A DNA stretch of 64,000 nt from Rhizophlyctis rosea (taxonomy: Eukaryota; Chytridiomycota; Chytridiomycetes; Rhizophlyctidales; Rhizophlyctidaceae). The translations under genes and the position numbers were made by a program. How positions within the stretch are numbered: position 1 is the first letter of the stretch; each line of letters begins with the position of its first letter. Shown in pieces: positions 10,723-22,816 of the stretch. The notes under the pieces were generated by a model, which saw only the letters and a list, made by a program, of their open reading frames with translations, was not told where the DNA came from and did not search any database. The DNA lies in NCBI GenBank assembly GCA_027596075.1, contig JADGJC010000114.1:1-64000 (forward strand). Reading direction: 5' to 3'.

Positions 10723-12979
10723 ATGATTTCACCCATTTCGACTTCGGCTCCTATCTCGCCGTCAAATCCGGCCTCAGTTCCCCTATTTGCGAAATGGCTT
10801 CATGAATACTTTCGCATTGAACGGTGTGACAATTGCAGACCTACTCAACAGGGACCCCGATCAACGGGCCGCCGCTCTAAGAAGCCTTCAGATTGTTCCA
10901 ACTGCAGAAAGGCCTGTCAACTGTGCGAAGAAGGTGGTAGACCAGGCACGCTCGGCAGTGGCGGCAATTGGGATAGGATGCTCAAGCATTTTTTGGACAA
11001 TCACGTCCCCATGGATGTGGGATACGCCTATTACCAGAAAAAAAGGGGTGGATCGCATGGTAAATAGTCCGATGCACCCCTTCTGTCCCGATACCTTGAG
11101 TCTAACATCATAATACACTGACCGCTCATGGGATCCAAATTTGCAGAAGTAGTTGGTCGAGAGCATCATAAATATCTGTCGAAGGATGAAGTCTCAAAGC
11201 TCATAGAGCCATATTGTGCGTAAAGGGATGCAATTGAGTGCGGCAGCTCCAGAATTGACGAACTCATTCATCGATGCAGTATCACCCCTGAGAGAGGAAA
11301 GACGACCTGCTATCGCAGCGCTGGGCGATGCCACTCCGTTACCAAGAACGACCATCTCAATCTCGCATGGTTCGTTATATGGGCCCCGATGGATGTTTCT
11401 ATACATAGTATCCATGATACCAGACGAGTTTAAACTTCGCCACATGCAGGCACATTCAAAGTCCGTGAACCAGCTCAAACCTCACAGGCTCTGAATCCTT
11501 CCAGTTCCACATTGGGCCACACCAATTCCGGACTTCTGCAAAACGATGAAGATGCCATGTCCTTCCTCCTTGACGAAGATGTTCAGCTATCAGCGTCTCT
11601 TTTACAAGTCGATCAAATCTCGGATTCTATTAGCGTCAGTTCATGGACGGATGTATCACCAGTTTCAGGTACTAGTGCGGTATTTCACTCATCCACAAAA
11701 GCAACAACCCTTGACACTAGAATTTCTCCATATGCAGTACTCCCTGGAACTGGGTCCACGTTACCATTGAACGTCCATTCGCAACCTGCCCCGGCAGCCG
11801 CTCAATCAGACCATAATTCTCGCAAAAGACACAAGCGGGACTTTCCGGATGCTGTAAACGACATTGCCTCATCCCACCAGTACTTCCCACCTTGGCATTC
11901 GGGACAGGTTGGCAATCATATCTCAACCGACTTTACCCTCCTTCAAGGTAATGAAAACCCAGCTGGTGTTGCTTTTTCTGCAGGTCTGATGAGTCAGTAT
12001 GTTCAGGATCTCCCATCTCGACCGAATCTTCTCCACAAAGTTCCGTATTCACCGACACTCCACATCAGAGCCCCGAATCGCTGGCAAATGCACACGTGGG
12101 ACTGAACATCCCAGATCCGGTGGTTCACAACTACTCGCAGTATTATATTGGGGCGGAAGGGGTGACACATCCCATTCAGCAAACAACAAATGCGGCGCCT
12201 GTGGTGTCCAACAGACGGTGGCCCTACACTCCGGATGGGGACTTCATAAGAGGCATCGATAAAACCACTCCCAAAGCCTTTGTGGAGAATAGCCCGGAAC
12301 GGTATGATGGGCAAGGTCCCATGAGACCTACTATTCAATTAAGGGAGTTAGGGATGCCCATTGGAACCACGTTTCGTGTAAGTTAACATCGAGGCGCTTC
12401 GGTATATCATCTTTACTGATCAAATGGATGGATAACCACCAGGTCTACAAACTCGAAAATGACCGCGTTCTTTTCCGCCGTAACGATATCGCCCGCACTA
12501 TCCACGGAGTGACGGACGCAAAGCACGCGTACCGTCTAGTTGAACTAGGAAACAAGATCATCATCCCTGTTCTTCCCTCTGAACCGACCTGGAAACGCTA
12601 CGAAATGGACCCAAGGAGAATGCTAATCACAAACAAAACGGTCGGACATACCGCAAATGGCACTGCTGTGACATTAAAGTACAACACCTCCTGGCAGCGA
12701 TCCTCGGCTGATCCGGGACCTGGAACTGGGTATCGCTGCTTATGGATAGAATTTGGGAAGGAGGAGCAGGAGCCCGGGAACGTTTGGGTGAATGAGGCTG
12801 ATGTGAAGGAAACCCCGTTGTTCTTCGCATACGCTCTTTTGCCAGAGGACCCTGACGAATTCAATGACAACTTCAGAAAGCAGGTTGCACCTGGGACGGG
12901 ATGGTTTTTCGAGGGATGGTTTTGCGACATGTTTCTCGTTGGTGATCCTGTTGGGGAATGGAATCCCATATTGCTCTGA
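10723..12979 (+). CDS. Unrecognised Cys/His-rich protein, possible nuclear regulator
   Basis: Six exons (10723-11059, 11147-11219, 11280-11407, 11450-11947, 12007-12377, 12443-12979) join with matching phases to 647 aa. I do not recognise the family. The N-terminal 180 residues contain two Cys/His clusters: CDNC, CSNCRKACQLC, then HFLDNHVPMDVGY; and CYRSAGRCHSVTKNDH, then WAPMDVSIHS. The P-M-D-V repeat suggests an internal duplication of a zinc-binding unit. The first cluster resembles a fungal binuclear zinc cluster but lacks the third cysteine. The middle is Ser/Thr/Gln-rich with a basic RKRHKRD stretch that could be a nuclear signal. The last 250 residues look globular and aromatic-rich (GTGWFFEGWFCDMFLVGDP). 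Regulator status is an inference. Introns are 42-87 nt; the third (11408-11449) is the shortest and least certain. Confidence 0.65.
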
Positions 12980-13589
12980 TTTGTTGGTCTTGACTGTACT
13001 TTGTATTTAATAGCACATGTCACATGTCCTTAATACATGCGAAAATTGCGAGATCTGCAACCAAACTGCCCGCTCTGACACCATGGTTCGCGACCCCCTT
13101 CGATGAAGTGTGACAGATGGGCTGGCACAGACGGCTGAGTACTATTTAAGCGCGATGTCGGAGTAAATTTCACGTATGGATAAGCCTTTGGCAAAGTTCT
13201 GCTTCGATAATGACAGAGCAATGAAGAACTGGACAAACCTGCGAGATGGAGTCAAGACAATATATCCGTGGTGTGTTCATCAAGTCATGTCAACGCTAAA
13301 GTGATAAAAGCATTTTCAGCCATGTCCGTCAGGAATGTTTTCGGGGCGTTTTTTGCCTCTCGACGAGAGCGACCCGCCTGTGTACACTGCAAAAACTTGT
13401 GATATTCAAGACACACATTACTCATCTTCTTGACCTCTCTGCTAGCTTATTCATTCTCATCCCACTTTGCGCACTACCCGATGTTGCCCACTTCCGTTCT
13501 GGTGAATTCCCGCTCCTATCCGATTTGCTAACAGCTATGCAAGCATGTTTCCCTTACGCACCCAAATAAACCACCTTTACTTTCACATC
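12980..13589. other. Spacer between convergent genes
   Basis: This is the 3' spacer between the orphan Cys/His gene (+) and the relics of the right-hand MYND gene (-). I see no coding sequence or RNA gene in it. Confidence 0.5.
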
Positions 13590-13957
13590 CTATTTCTTCC
13601 TGTACGCCCACTCCAAGTGCATGACCGTATTGGTCCTGCAGACCATATTGAATGGTTGCATCCTGGCATGACGCATGCGAAAGCCTTCCTCCTCCTGTTC
13701 CTTCCCAAACCAGGTAATACAACGGTCTTGATACTTGCAGGAAAGGTGGTAATCGCAGACATTGCGGTAGTTGGTGATTGGGATGCGGTGAAATCGCTCG
13801 TGCGGGTCAATCGCATTGGAGATACTCTGGAGCTGGGCCTTCGCGTCGTTGAAGATGCTGCGCCGCTTGTGTGGTGCGTAGTGGGAGATTTCGGTGCCGT
13901 TGATGCGTTGGGTCCTTTGACAATGTGGCGGGAATGGATCATTAACAACTGATCGCA
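13590..13957 (-). pseudogene. Stranded last exon of the right-hand MYND-family gene
   Basis: An open minus-strand frame begins just after an AG acceptor (TCAAAG) with RTQRINGTEISHYAPHKRR and runs to a stop at 13590-13592. It aligns well with the last exon of the left copy (KQRVHGTDLSDYSLQSRR; NYRNxCDY; KYQD; WFGK). In the left copy this exon follows a GTAAGA donor. Here the donor position reads ATAAGG and about 4 nt just upstream are missing, so the gene now stops at 14009 and this exon, about 110 codons, seems unreachable by normal splicing. It is still open, so the loss is probably recent, or an unusual splice is used. Its start is given at the first base after the likely acceptor and may be off by a few bases. 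Confidence 0.6.
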
Positions 13958-14008
13958 AATCCAGAGGATGGCGCGCATGTATGCGTCATTGTGAGAGCCC
14001 TTATCAGT

Positions 14009-15611
14009 TCATCGAATATCCGGTATGGTTCCGTCTACAGAAATGCGCCGAGCCATCCGATGGAAGTTGGATGGAGCCATGTAGTCCAGCACGTTGTTCC
14101 AGGAGACGGTGGCCGGGTGTAGAGCTTTCAATTTGTTGAGGAGCACGTCCTGGGTCCCATCCATCTTGCCCAACATCAGCTCACTCCGCAATTCCGGAAC
14201 GCGCCCTCCCTGCTGCGACACCAATGCCGCAAGTCTCCCCACTTTCTCTACCATATACTTCCATCCAAGAGATACGAACGAACTCTTCCTATCAGTCTTG
14301 ACGAGCTCCATCATTGGAAGCACGTAGAAGATGTTCTCGTTGCGCGCGAGAGGTGCGGCATCGGGGAGCACGCTGAACATGGTGATGTTGCCTGTCACTG
14401 GAGTCTGATAATTGAGGAACTCTCCAGTCATCTCGTAGCGCGCAACTTGGACGCGGTCCGTCTTTGAAGTAAGGTTCGACGACAGTTCCGATGGGTCCTC
14501 CGTGTCTTGCTGTTGGAACCATTGGCGACGAGCCGTTTGGACGCTGATGGCAGGAGCGTTCTTCCAATGCTGAAGTATCTGTCTCACAAGGCCCATAGTG
14601 ATCTCAGCAAGTGCCGATTCTGTACCCTCCTTGAACCTTTGGCACGCCAACTGATCCCATCCGCTTGACACCCAAACTTGCACAATGGCTTCTGGTTCAT
14701 GCCTGAGTTCCAACATTGATTTGATGACCGCAGTTTTGGCGATGGCGTAAGGGCACATGTCGATGCCGACGAAGGTGATTGGGGCAGCATCCTTACGTAT
14801 GTCAGAATGCAAGAGAATTGACAGGTCCACAAAGCCAACAGCCAAGTGGGTGTCACCGCCTGCTAAATTGACTTTTGCACTCAACATGTTGGAGAATGAC
14901 TGGCGGGGTCCGGCATAGGTACATTCCACATCGCGGGATCGCTCGAAGATAGCTCCGAAAGGAGGATTGCTAGCAAGAAAGCTGAGAAGATTCGGCGACA
15001 GCTCTCCCCAGCGCTTGAGCAAGTAACTGTGCATTGTAGTTTTCGATTGATAAAATTGCTCAAAGTACAACAGATCCAATACGGTGGCAAGACCTACATT
15101 GTACCCAAGTCACTATCCCTCTCCATGCACTTCTCCCCAAAGCTCAGCGCCGCCTCAAGGTTGAATGTCTCTTTCAGATGCTCATAGTGCTTCTTCTCTT
15201 TTGGGAAGGCAGTGCGATACTCTTCATGATGTGCGGGGACTTGAGGGTCGATGATACTGAGTTGTCTCATGATGGACACCATAGCTTCCGCTGAGTGCCG
15301 GCTTGGTGCTGAGGCTCTGGCCATATCTCTTATCTCGCTTTCGGTAAGGTTGTATCCTGCATTGGTGGGTTCGGTAGTGGGGCCACTGCTTCCTGATTGA
15401 ATGGCGCTGGTCGCTTGTGGTGGGGTGGTGGAATTGCATTGTCGTTTGTGTGCTGGCCGTGCGGAAGTTTGGCATGCCTGTGATATGATCAGAAGCTTGT
15501 TTCCCAGGAGGCCGTTTCTTTCATTACCTTCCCGCAATATTTTGCTTGCTTGCATCTGGCACAATTCTGCACCTTTCCGTCTTTCTGGTAGAAGTCGCAT
15601 TGACCCATCAT
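14009..15611 (-). CDS. MYND-type zinc finger protein, C-terminally truncated
   Basis: Exons 15528-15611, 15098-15477 and 14009-15026 join with consistent phases to 493 aa; introns are 50 and 71 nt. Residues 1-45 form a MYND finger, CDFY..CARC..YCGK, CQTSARPAHKRQC, with the second ligand Cys changed to Tyr. The rest shares about two thirds identity with the left copy (6561-8621): RWGELSPNLL, GPRQSFSNMLSA, FVGIDMCPYAIAKT, ILQHWKNAP, ARYEMTGEF. MYND fingers bind proline-rich partners; no catalytic domain is visible and the function is unknown. The start is the first of two adjacent Met codons, with an in-frame stop (TGA) four codons upstream. The frame ends at a TGA 7-8 codons before the place where the related gene has its last intron, so about 110 residues of the family's C-terminus are missing. 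Confidence 0.7.
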
Positions 15612-16299
15612 GATGAAGAATCAGGCTCGAAAACTTTGCGTTCCGGTAACAAATGACCAAACCGGGGCTGTGGGAGCAAACTGATAAGTAGGGGGGAAAG
15701 TGACAAGGAAAGAAGTGAAGGAGGAACGACATAAGTTTTCAAAATTGAAGCTGTGCCCAGATTGGTATGTTTGAAAGATGTTGTCCTTACTCTTTCCATA
15801 GGAACCAGAAGCTGAGGTTTCAGGTAACCCCCGCAAACACGCCAATGCGCATAAATGGTTACGGAATCGCTTGCCATAAGCAGCGTTTATTGAGAATTGC
15901 CTCGCATACTGTACACGCGAATGCATACGCTTTTTACTTACGCAGACTGATACAAGGTTTGGAGGAACTGCGCAGTAGCCATACACCTTCGTCCTCATTT
16001 CTAGCCCTACCGCTCTACTCACATACCCGCATTACTTCAAACTACCTATCCTCAACTCGTTCCAGTTCCATTATATGCACCGAACTCATTACAACATCGT
16101 GCTTATGACTACATGTACGATTATCTTCAACTGACTTTCAACATGCGCGAATGGACCCGTGGCGAACGCCACGTTTGCCATACGCCACAGCCATCACTTC
16201 GTTGTTCACTGCGTTGATCTACTTCCCTCTGCCTTCCCTCTGCCAATCCCTCCTGAAACTCTCCTCTCTTTTCACCTCCATTTCGAAGTCTTCAACACC
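15612..16299. other. Divergent promoter region (MYND gene / MetAP1)
   Basis: This spacer lies between two divergent starts, the MYND gene (-) and methionine aminopeptidase 1 (+), so it should carry both promoters. The last 100 bases before 16300 are C/T-rich, as in many fungal leaders. No TATA element is convincing. Confidence 0.45.
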
Positions 16300-17989
16300 A
16301 TGAACGGCTACGCCTGCAACGCCTGCGGCAAGCCCGCAAAACTACGCTGTCCGAAGTGCATGTCTTTTGACATCGTCGAGGGCTCTCACTTCTGTTCGCA
16401 AGACTGCTTCAAAGGGTCATGGGGGACTCACAAGAGTATCCACCCAGCCGCCAAACGTAAGGGAGATCTCACTTCAGTAACCTGCACACCCGACTTTGAC
16501 TACACGCCCAAGTATCGTCCGACTTTGTATTATATCGCTGTGTTTGACACATATATGTTTATTGAATAGCCAAAACCTTCGACCCCTGGCCCAAATGGGG
16601 GCAACATACGGGCAAAATTCGTCCCGTTTACCCTCTGAGTGCCAAACGAGAAGTCCCCCGCCATATCGGAAGACCGGACTATGCTGATCTCGTTGACGGT
16701 AAGAACAAGTATACAACTTCCAATTCAATTCGACAATAAGAGTGACACTTGAATTCCTCTCCAGGTGCTTCAGCAGAGGAGAGGCGGGAGAAGAATGACC
16801 ATAAAATCTTGGTATTGAGTAAGGAAGAGCAGGAACATATGAGAGTCTCTTGCAGAGTGAGTGTCGGAAAGGCGAGGAGTCTGGGATGGGTGATGGGAAT
16901 CGTCACACGCAGTCATGGGAGTGCACGTATGTCGAGGTTTTTTTGTCGATCGAGTGCATTCTGACATGCAGGAGGATTCAGCTAATGACTATCGATGGCA
17001 TTAATTGGATGACATAACACATCGGACGAAATCAAAAACTCATATCTTGCATTCTTTAGTTAGCACGAGAGGTCATTGAAGAAGGCGCAAAACTCATCAA
17101 ACCGGGCACAACATTGGACGAGATCGATCGCGTCGTTCACGACGCAACAGTCGGTAAGACACTGAATGGGAACATTCAACAACCATGGAGTCATTCTAAT
17201 CGTGAATCCCAGAACGCAACTCCTACCCCTCACCACTCAACTACCACACCTTCCCCAAATCCTGCTGCACATCCGTCAACGAGGTCATCTGCCACGGCAT
17301 TCCAGATCAATACGAACTCCAAGACGGCGACATTTGCAATTTGGACGTGAGCTTGTTCCACAATGGCTTCCACTCTGATTTGAACGAGACATATCTTGTT
17401 GGGAATGTGGATGAGAAGGGAAGGAAGTTGGTGGATGTGACGAGGGAGTGTTTGTGGAAGGCCATTGATATGGGTTAGTTTGTGGTGCATGCCTTCGCAC
17501 GAGGATTCGTTTCTTGGGGTTGACTGACAGGATCTTATTCTTGGCAGTCAAACCGGGAGTCCTTTACCGCGATCTTGGGGCCGTCATCCAACAGCATGCG
17601 GAATCAAACGGGTTCAGCGTCGTGAGGCAATACTGTGGTCATGGAATCAACCGCCTATTCCATCCCTCGCCAAGTATACCACATTACAGAAAGAACAAGG
17701 CGGTTGGGGTCATGAAAGCTGGGCATGCGGTGAGTATTTAATGTTCCTTCCCACGGTCAATTCAGTATCTTTATCAGGGCAGTCATTGACTTCCCCTATG
17801 CAATAGTTCACGATCGAACCCATGATCAACGAAGGTGTTTACGAGGGTGTTCATTGGCCGGACAATTGGACTTGCGTGACGAAGGACGGGAAACGGAGTG
17901 CGCAGTTTGAGGAGACGCTTTTGGTCACAGAGACGGGAGTGGAGGTCTTGACTGCCAAGCCAGGGACTGTTAGGGGAATTTTGGTGTGA
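16300..17989 (+). CDS. MAP1: Methionine aminopeptidase 1, cytosolic
   Basis: Seven exons (16300-16456, 16570-16698, 16765-16856, 17060-17153, 17213-17473, 17548-17729, 17807-17989) give 365 aa, the usual MetAP1 length. It removes initiator Met from nascent chains at the ribosome. Residues 1-52 are the eukaryote-specific zinc finger, [26 protein letters not shown]. The catalytic pita-bread domain keeps all five metal ligands: Asp in [12 protein letters not shown], Asp in HSDLNET, His in [10 protein letters not shown], Glu in [10 protein letters not shown] and Glu in QFEETLLVT. The first catalytic-domain helix begins [16 protein letters not shown]. The Met at 16300 starts the finger directly; an in-frame Met at 16159 would add a C/T-rich leader with no family support. 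All introns are GT-AG. This is the best-supported gene in the window. Confidence 0.95.
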
Positions 17990-19365
17990 GGAAATGACGG
18001 AGTGGTTTGTGTGAAAGCTTATTGTTATTTTCTTTATTGTACAGTTAATGTATTTTTGAATTTTGGAGATCAACGCGTTTTCTGTAGCCTGACGGTGAGA
18101 AGGGTGTACAAGTGCCACTACGTTGATCATAGTCTTCACAATTGTTGAATTATCCTATTGAAAAGTCAACTGGGAGAACAGAGTGCTGTGAAACACTAGT
18201 GCAAAATCGGGTATGAACATGCCCAGAATCCGGGCTGGTCAATCGCTCCTCAGAGCTGAGCGTGGCTGACCTCGACACATCGTCCAAACTGGTTTCCTTT
18301 TTCCTGGGGTTGAGCCGTTTCAAGGGTGGTACCAAACAGACAGCGTAAGTTCCTCGCTTGAACTAGCAAACTTGATCAAATCAGGGCAAAAAAAGAAGGT
18401 GTGGACTATAATTACTCCTTTTACTACCCAAGGGTCTCATGGCAAAGTGCGTCAACCATGTTCCAAAATTGCATCGTGATTGGCCCCTTGTGTGCTCTTC
18501 AAGCGTTGCATAGGTCATTTTATGTTTCGGCAAAGATGCGATAGCTTGGTATCAATGCATTGCACAGCACGCTGCAGGGACTTGTTGCACGAGGTATGAA
18601 TGTTGTGCATTTGCGCACTTGAAATGTGTGGGCGATCTTCAACCTGTGCACGTGAGGGCGGACATCTCTCTTTTTCGACTTGCCAACAAAAAAGATAGCC
18701 GACCGTGTTGAGAGTAAGTCGATGTCATTGCCCAGAGCAACAACTCATCCGGTTCCAATGTGCGAGCCCTCTTCCAAAAGGACTGCGATGGCGTGCTTGA
18801 AGCTGCAAGGCATGACAACATCTGATGCGATTGGTGTCCAGTCAACCTCATAGTCCTAGCGATACGCAACAAGTTTCTACAATGCAGTGTTGAATCTCCA
18901 TAGAGAGATGAGAGGCCGCGGATATCGTATACTTCATATTGATGCTAGGATCCATCAACACAAAAAGGGGCAGGTAGACAGGGCTCCCGAAGTCAGTGAT
19001 CGATGAGCGACGTCACCATTGACGATATGACCGCTGATTTGCGACGTGGTGAGCTTTGATTCAGCCGCTGCCCTTCATTGCCTTGATTCTTCATTTGGGC
19101 ACATCCATTAATACCGGGCAACCGCTTCAGAAACAAAAACAAAGAAAGAAAACAATTTGATTTTTGATGATTGAGTTCATAAGCATGGGTAGCAAGTTGA
19201 CCCATCCGCTCCGCAGGCAAGCACAAAAGGATGCATAGGACGAGATAAACAGTTCTCAGAATCATTACCCAGCTCACAGACTCGGCGGTTTTGAAGGGCC
19301 CCTCCCTCGCAGGACCTTCCAATATCGACCATGTAAGTGTTGAATATGGATCAGCAAAGTCTTGT
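17990..19365. other. Gene-free block
   Basis: No coding frame, RNA gene or mobile element was recognised between MetAP1 and the minisatellite. Open frames here are short and lack family motifs. Confidence 0.5.
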
Positions 19366-20330
19366 TTCCGCGATTGACGAAATAGACGAGATTAACGAGT
19401 TTGACGAACAGAGATTAACGCAAGACACAAGATCAAGGGGTTTTGTGCTCACGTGAGTAATATGATTGACAAGAGACAAAATTGACAAGAGTAAACAAGA
19501 TTGACAACACTAAGACGATTGACAAGAATAGGATTGACTGATAAGAGATTTGCATAATTTACAAGATGGACGATGCGGATTGACAAGAGCAACGAGATCA
19601 ACAAGCGAAATTATGAAGGTTGACAAAATGGTCAGAGGATCAGCGAGAGTGACGAGACCAACAGCGGACTGCCAAGATTGAACAAAGTTCCCGGGATCGA
19701 CAGCAGTTATCAGTTGACATGCGATGGTCAAAACTTGGGCGGGATTTACAGGATTTACGGTAGTCCCTACAGGTCGTCGGGATTGACCAAGATTTACATA
19801 ATTGACGAAGGCAACGAGGTTGGAGAGATTGACGAGCCTGAGGTGGATGTGAGATTGAAAGTATTGAGATTGGCGAGATGGACTGAAGATTGACGGGATT
19901 ACCAAAATCAGCTGCCTTGACAAGATCGACGGGATTGGCAAAATCAGGTGGAACGAGATTGACGAGATTGACGAGGGTGAGAAGATTTTTAAAGAGTGGC
20001 AAGATTGACGAGAGTTGACGAGAGCGTCGTGACAAAGAAATTGACATGATCAACAAGGAGATCACCGAGATTGACGAGGATCACAAGATTGACATGCGCA
20101 GCGGGATTGACACGCTCGGATGGACTCACGATTGACGGGATGGACGCGATGTGTTGTCAACGAGAAGAGATTGCCGAGATGATTTCAAGGGTAACAGGAT
20201 GTGATTGACCAGATTGACGACATGGGTCGTTATCCGGAAGGGATTGACAAGATGGACTCCTAAGATTGAATTGATTGACGAGAGCAATCAACAGGACGAG
20301 GGTAAAAACGAGATTGGCAGGAGTAACCAA
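19366..20330. repeat. Degenerate 9-bp minisatellite, unit GATTGACGA
   Basis: About 1 kb is built from imperfect copies of a 9-base unit close to GATTGACGA / GATTGACAA, with single-base changes and indels; runs of clean copies occur near 19371-19405 and 19950-20080. Indels break every frame, so it is not a coding repeat: the minus strand gives only short LVNLVN-like pieces between stops. The level of divergence suggests an old array. No gene overlaps it. Confidence 0.8.
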
Positions 20331-22806
20331 AAAAGCTATGTATTGGCAGGGGTTGGTGCTCCCCAGCAACATTTTCCTTCTTCATCAAACCACTGGCCAG
20401 ATTTCTTTGCAAGATTCGAAGGACCAGTTCAAGACCTCTATTGATTTGCGGTGAGCCGGAAGGGAGGTGGAGTTGGGAGTTCATGTGGCCCAGTAACGCA
20501 GTCACGCCACGGGGTCGTTGGTTTCAACAACTTTGCAGTCCAGAAAGAGAGGAGAAATATACAGACTTGCTTAGTAAATGCAGGAAAAACGAAGCTTCTG
20601 CACCCAATCAGACAAGCAAGCGTTGTACACGCCAATACGGATCTGCGGTCCACTCCACCGTCCGCGCGATCCATCCGTTCCAACCTCTTCCGATCGCACA
20701 CCTTTTTTTTTTGTTTCGGCGTATCCCTAGTCTGGAAATCTGAATCATTCCTAAATCATCAAAGTTGCATTCCCGGCAGGGCAGAGGACCAAGCTACCGC
20801 ATGGTTCCAACGAATCCAGTAGTCAAAGTGGCAAGAGGCTCCATATCATGGTTGAGGAAGAAAAAGCGAATGGCGGACGCCGGTGATATTGAAGTCTGCC
20901 AGAATGCGGGAAGTTCATTCTTGCATCAGCGTACCATGAGCTTTGTACAAATCCTGGAATTGGCCCACGACTTTTCGTTGAGTGCTCGGTTGACATAGTG
21001 TAATGACTTTACCGACGTGATTATGGCAAGGGTGTCGGAATGAACACTGTTCACTGTCTGTCAGCAACAAACAAATATGCGAACAAAAACAGATATTGTA
21101 ATCCATAAATCGGATATCTCGTGCCACCAGACGAGACATTTTCTGCCTTCCTTTTTCCCTTTTGCCGCCTTAGGGACATGCGACTGCCAAATGTTAGCCC
21201 GCCCTGCCAAAGGAAAGGGGACCGGCAAGCAAAAATGGATGAGAGTTACCCATCAATCGCCTGAATTGGAACTGAAGTAATGCCAGGAACCACTCATCTG
21301 CCGGTTTTGGTTGTAACAGAGAGTCAGCTGGCATGATGCAAAAACATTGCAAAATTTGATATTGAAAACCTTCAAAAGTCTGAGGTTCGGAACAGTTTGC
21401 CACTCAGAATGACCAGTTTTGCTCCACGTCCCCGTTTTCCCACTAGTTTGTGGGGGGTCACATTGACACCAGCCCCTTGCGAGCTCTAGTACACAAAAAG
21501 AGGTATTCTCAAGCTCGACGATGCGTACAGAGGCAACCTGAAATTTGCATAACTTTTGCACTTTTTGCATAGGATGGAATCAAATGATCTCATCTCGGCT
21601 GGTGGAGAAGCAGTCCTGCTGGTAGGATGGTGACACCATTCACAACATCCAAATTCTAGTGATTCCATACATTGATTTTCGGCCACTGCACTCATGAGCA
21701 GCAAAGCTTCTTCCAATGCTACCGACAAATCCTCAAGGTCTAAACATTGTAACGGGCTCCAACGATGCCAATGAGACATCCCCGAATGGTGACAAATGAC
21801 AACCATTCTTCAAGTCCACCACACTCATCTCACACAATCTCATCAGTCTCCGCTGCGGCCATTGAATTAGCCGTAGGTTGCTCGCCCTCCTTTTTTGCCT
21901 CAAACCTAGTCGTGCGGACCGTACAAGAGGTCGTGGGTATTGCCTTTCTCTCGATGAAGCGCGGCGCGCGAGGTTGTCACCGTTGTTCATGACAGATAAT
22001 GGCAAACAAGGCTTCGCGAGGATGATCCAACGTTGAAATAGAGAGAAGATTTCGGTATCAATTTTTTGGATTTGAAGCGCCTCGATTGACAGGAGAAACC
22101 TTCACGGCAAACCGCGGTGAACATGCCCAGCGCCAAGGACATATCCGAGCGGTTCATCGGCTGAGAGGGCGGCTGGGGTAAGGTTTCCATTACTGGATAC
22201 ATGGTAAGCATACGCCCTCTTTTTTGCCTGAAAATGGCAGTCTAAACTCAATCATGATGATGCAAAAACAAAAACGGACATTCCAGAGTTGACGGACAAG
22301 CTTCCAGGTCTTGTTCCGCTGGGGCAGCTGGAATGGTTTGATGGTTGCAGATGTTGTTGCGGGGTTTGGGAAGGCAGACATAAGATCTTCAGGTTCAGAG
22401 TCCAATGGCACAGCAATGCATGCTGTGGTTGTGCCACTAGGGTCCTTGCTGCTCTTTAATCACTGGCATGCCTTCCGCGAGAATAAGTTGACGGGTGTCC
22501 TGCCCTGCGCAAGTAGCAACTTCCTATACTATAATCGCCACATTTCCTTTGCCCCCGCAATTCCCCCCTCTCTCTTCATCCTCCAGTGCAATTCCATTCC
22601 GCCGCCCGCAAAATCACCTGCCCACCCCACTCGTGCATCGTAAAAAACAGTGAAACCTGCGGTTCCCGTTGACATAAAGCCCTTCCAAAAGCGCCTCAAT
22701 AGAGAATTCCCTGCTCACAAATGCAGAATCCACCTTGAGCGTTCCCTACAGCGAGCTCATTGCAAATGGAATTCCTGCATATTACACACATTTCATTGGA
22801 CATTCC
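20331..22806. other. Gene-free block
   Basis: No gene was recognised between the minisatellite and the sequence gap. The stretch has homopolymer T runs and short overlapping frames on both strands. Confidence 0.45.
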
Positions 22807-22816
22807 NNNNNNNNNN
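22807..22816. other. Assembly gap (10 N)
   Basis: Ten N bases mark a scaffold gap of unknown or nominal size. Continuity across it, and the distance between features on either side, should not be taken as exact. Confidence 0.98.

Noticed and set aside
10830..10960. Complete Zn2Cys6 binuclear cluster
   Set aside because: The spacing C-x2-C then C-x2-C-x6-C lacks the third cysteine of the fungal cluster, so the domain name is not assigned.
13545..13978. Frames of 131-135 codons overlapping the stranded MYND exon
   Set aside because: They are shadows: only the minus frame ending at 13590 aligns with the last exon of the left MYND copy.
19510..20065. Minus-strand frames rich in L-V-N repeats
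   Set aside because: They are fragments of the 9-bp minisatellite interrupted by stops and frame changes, so not a gene.
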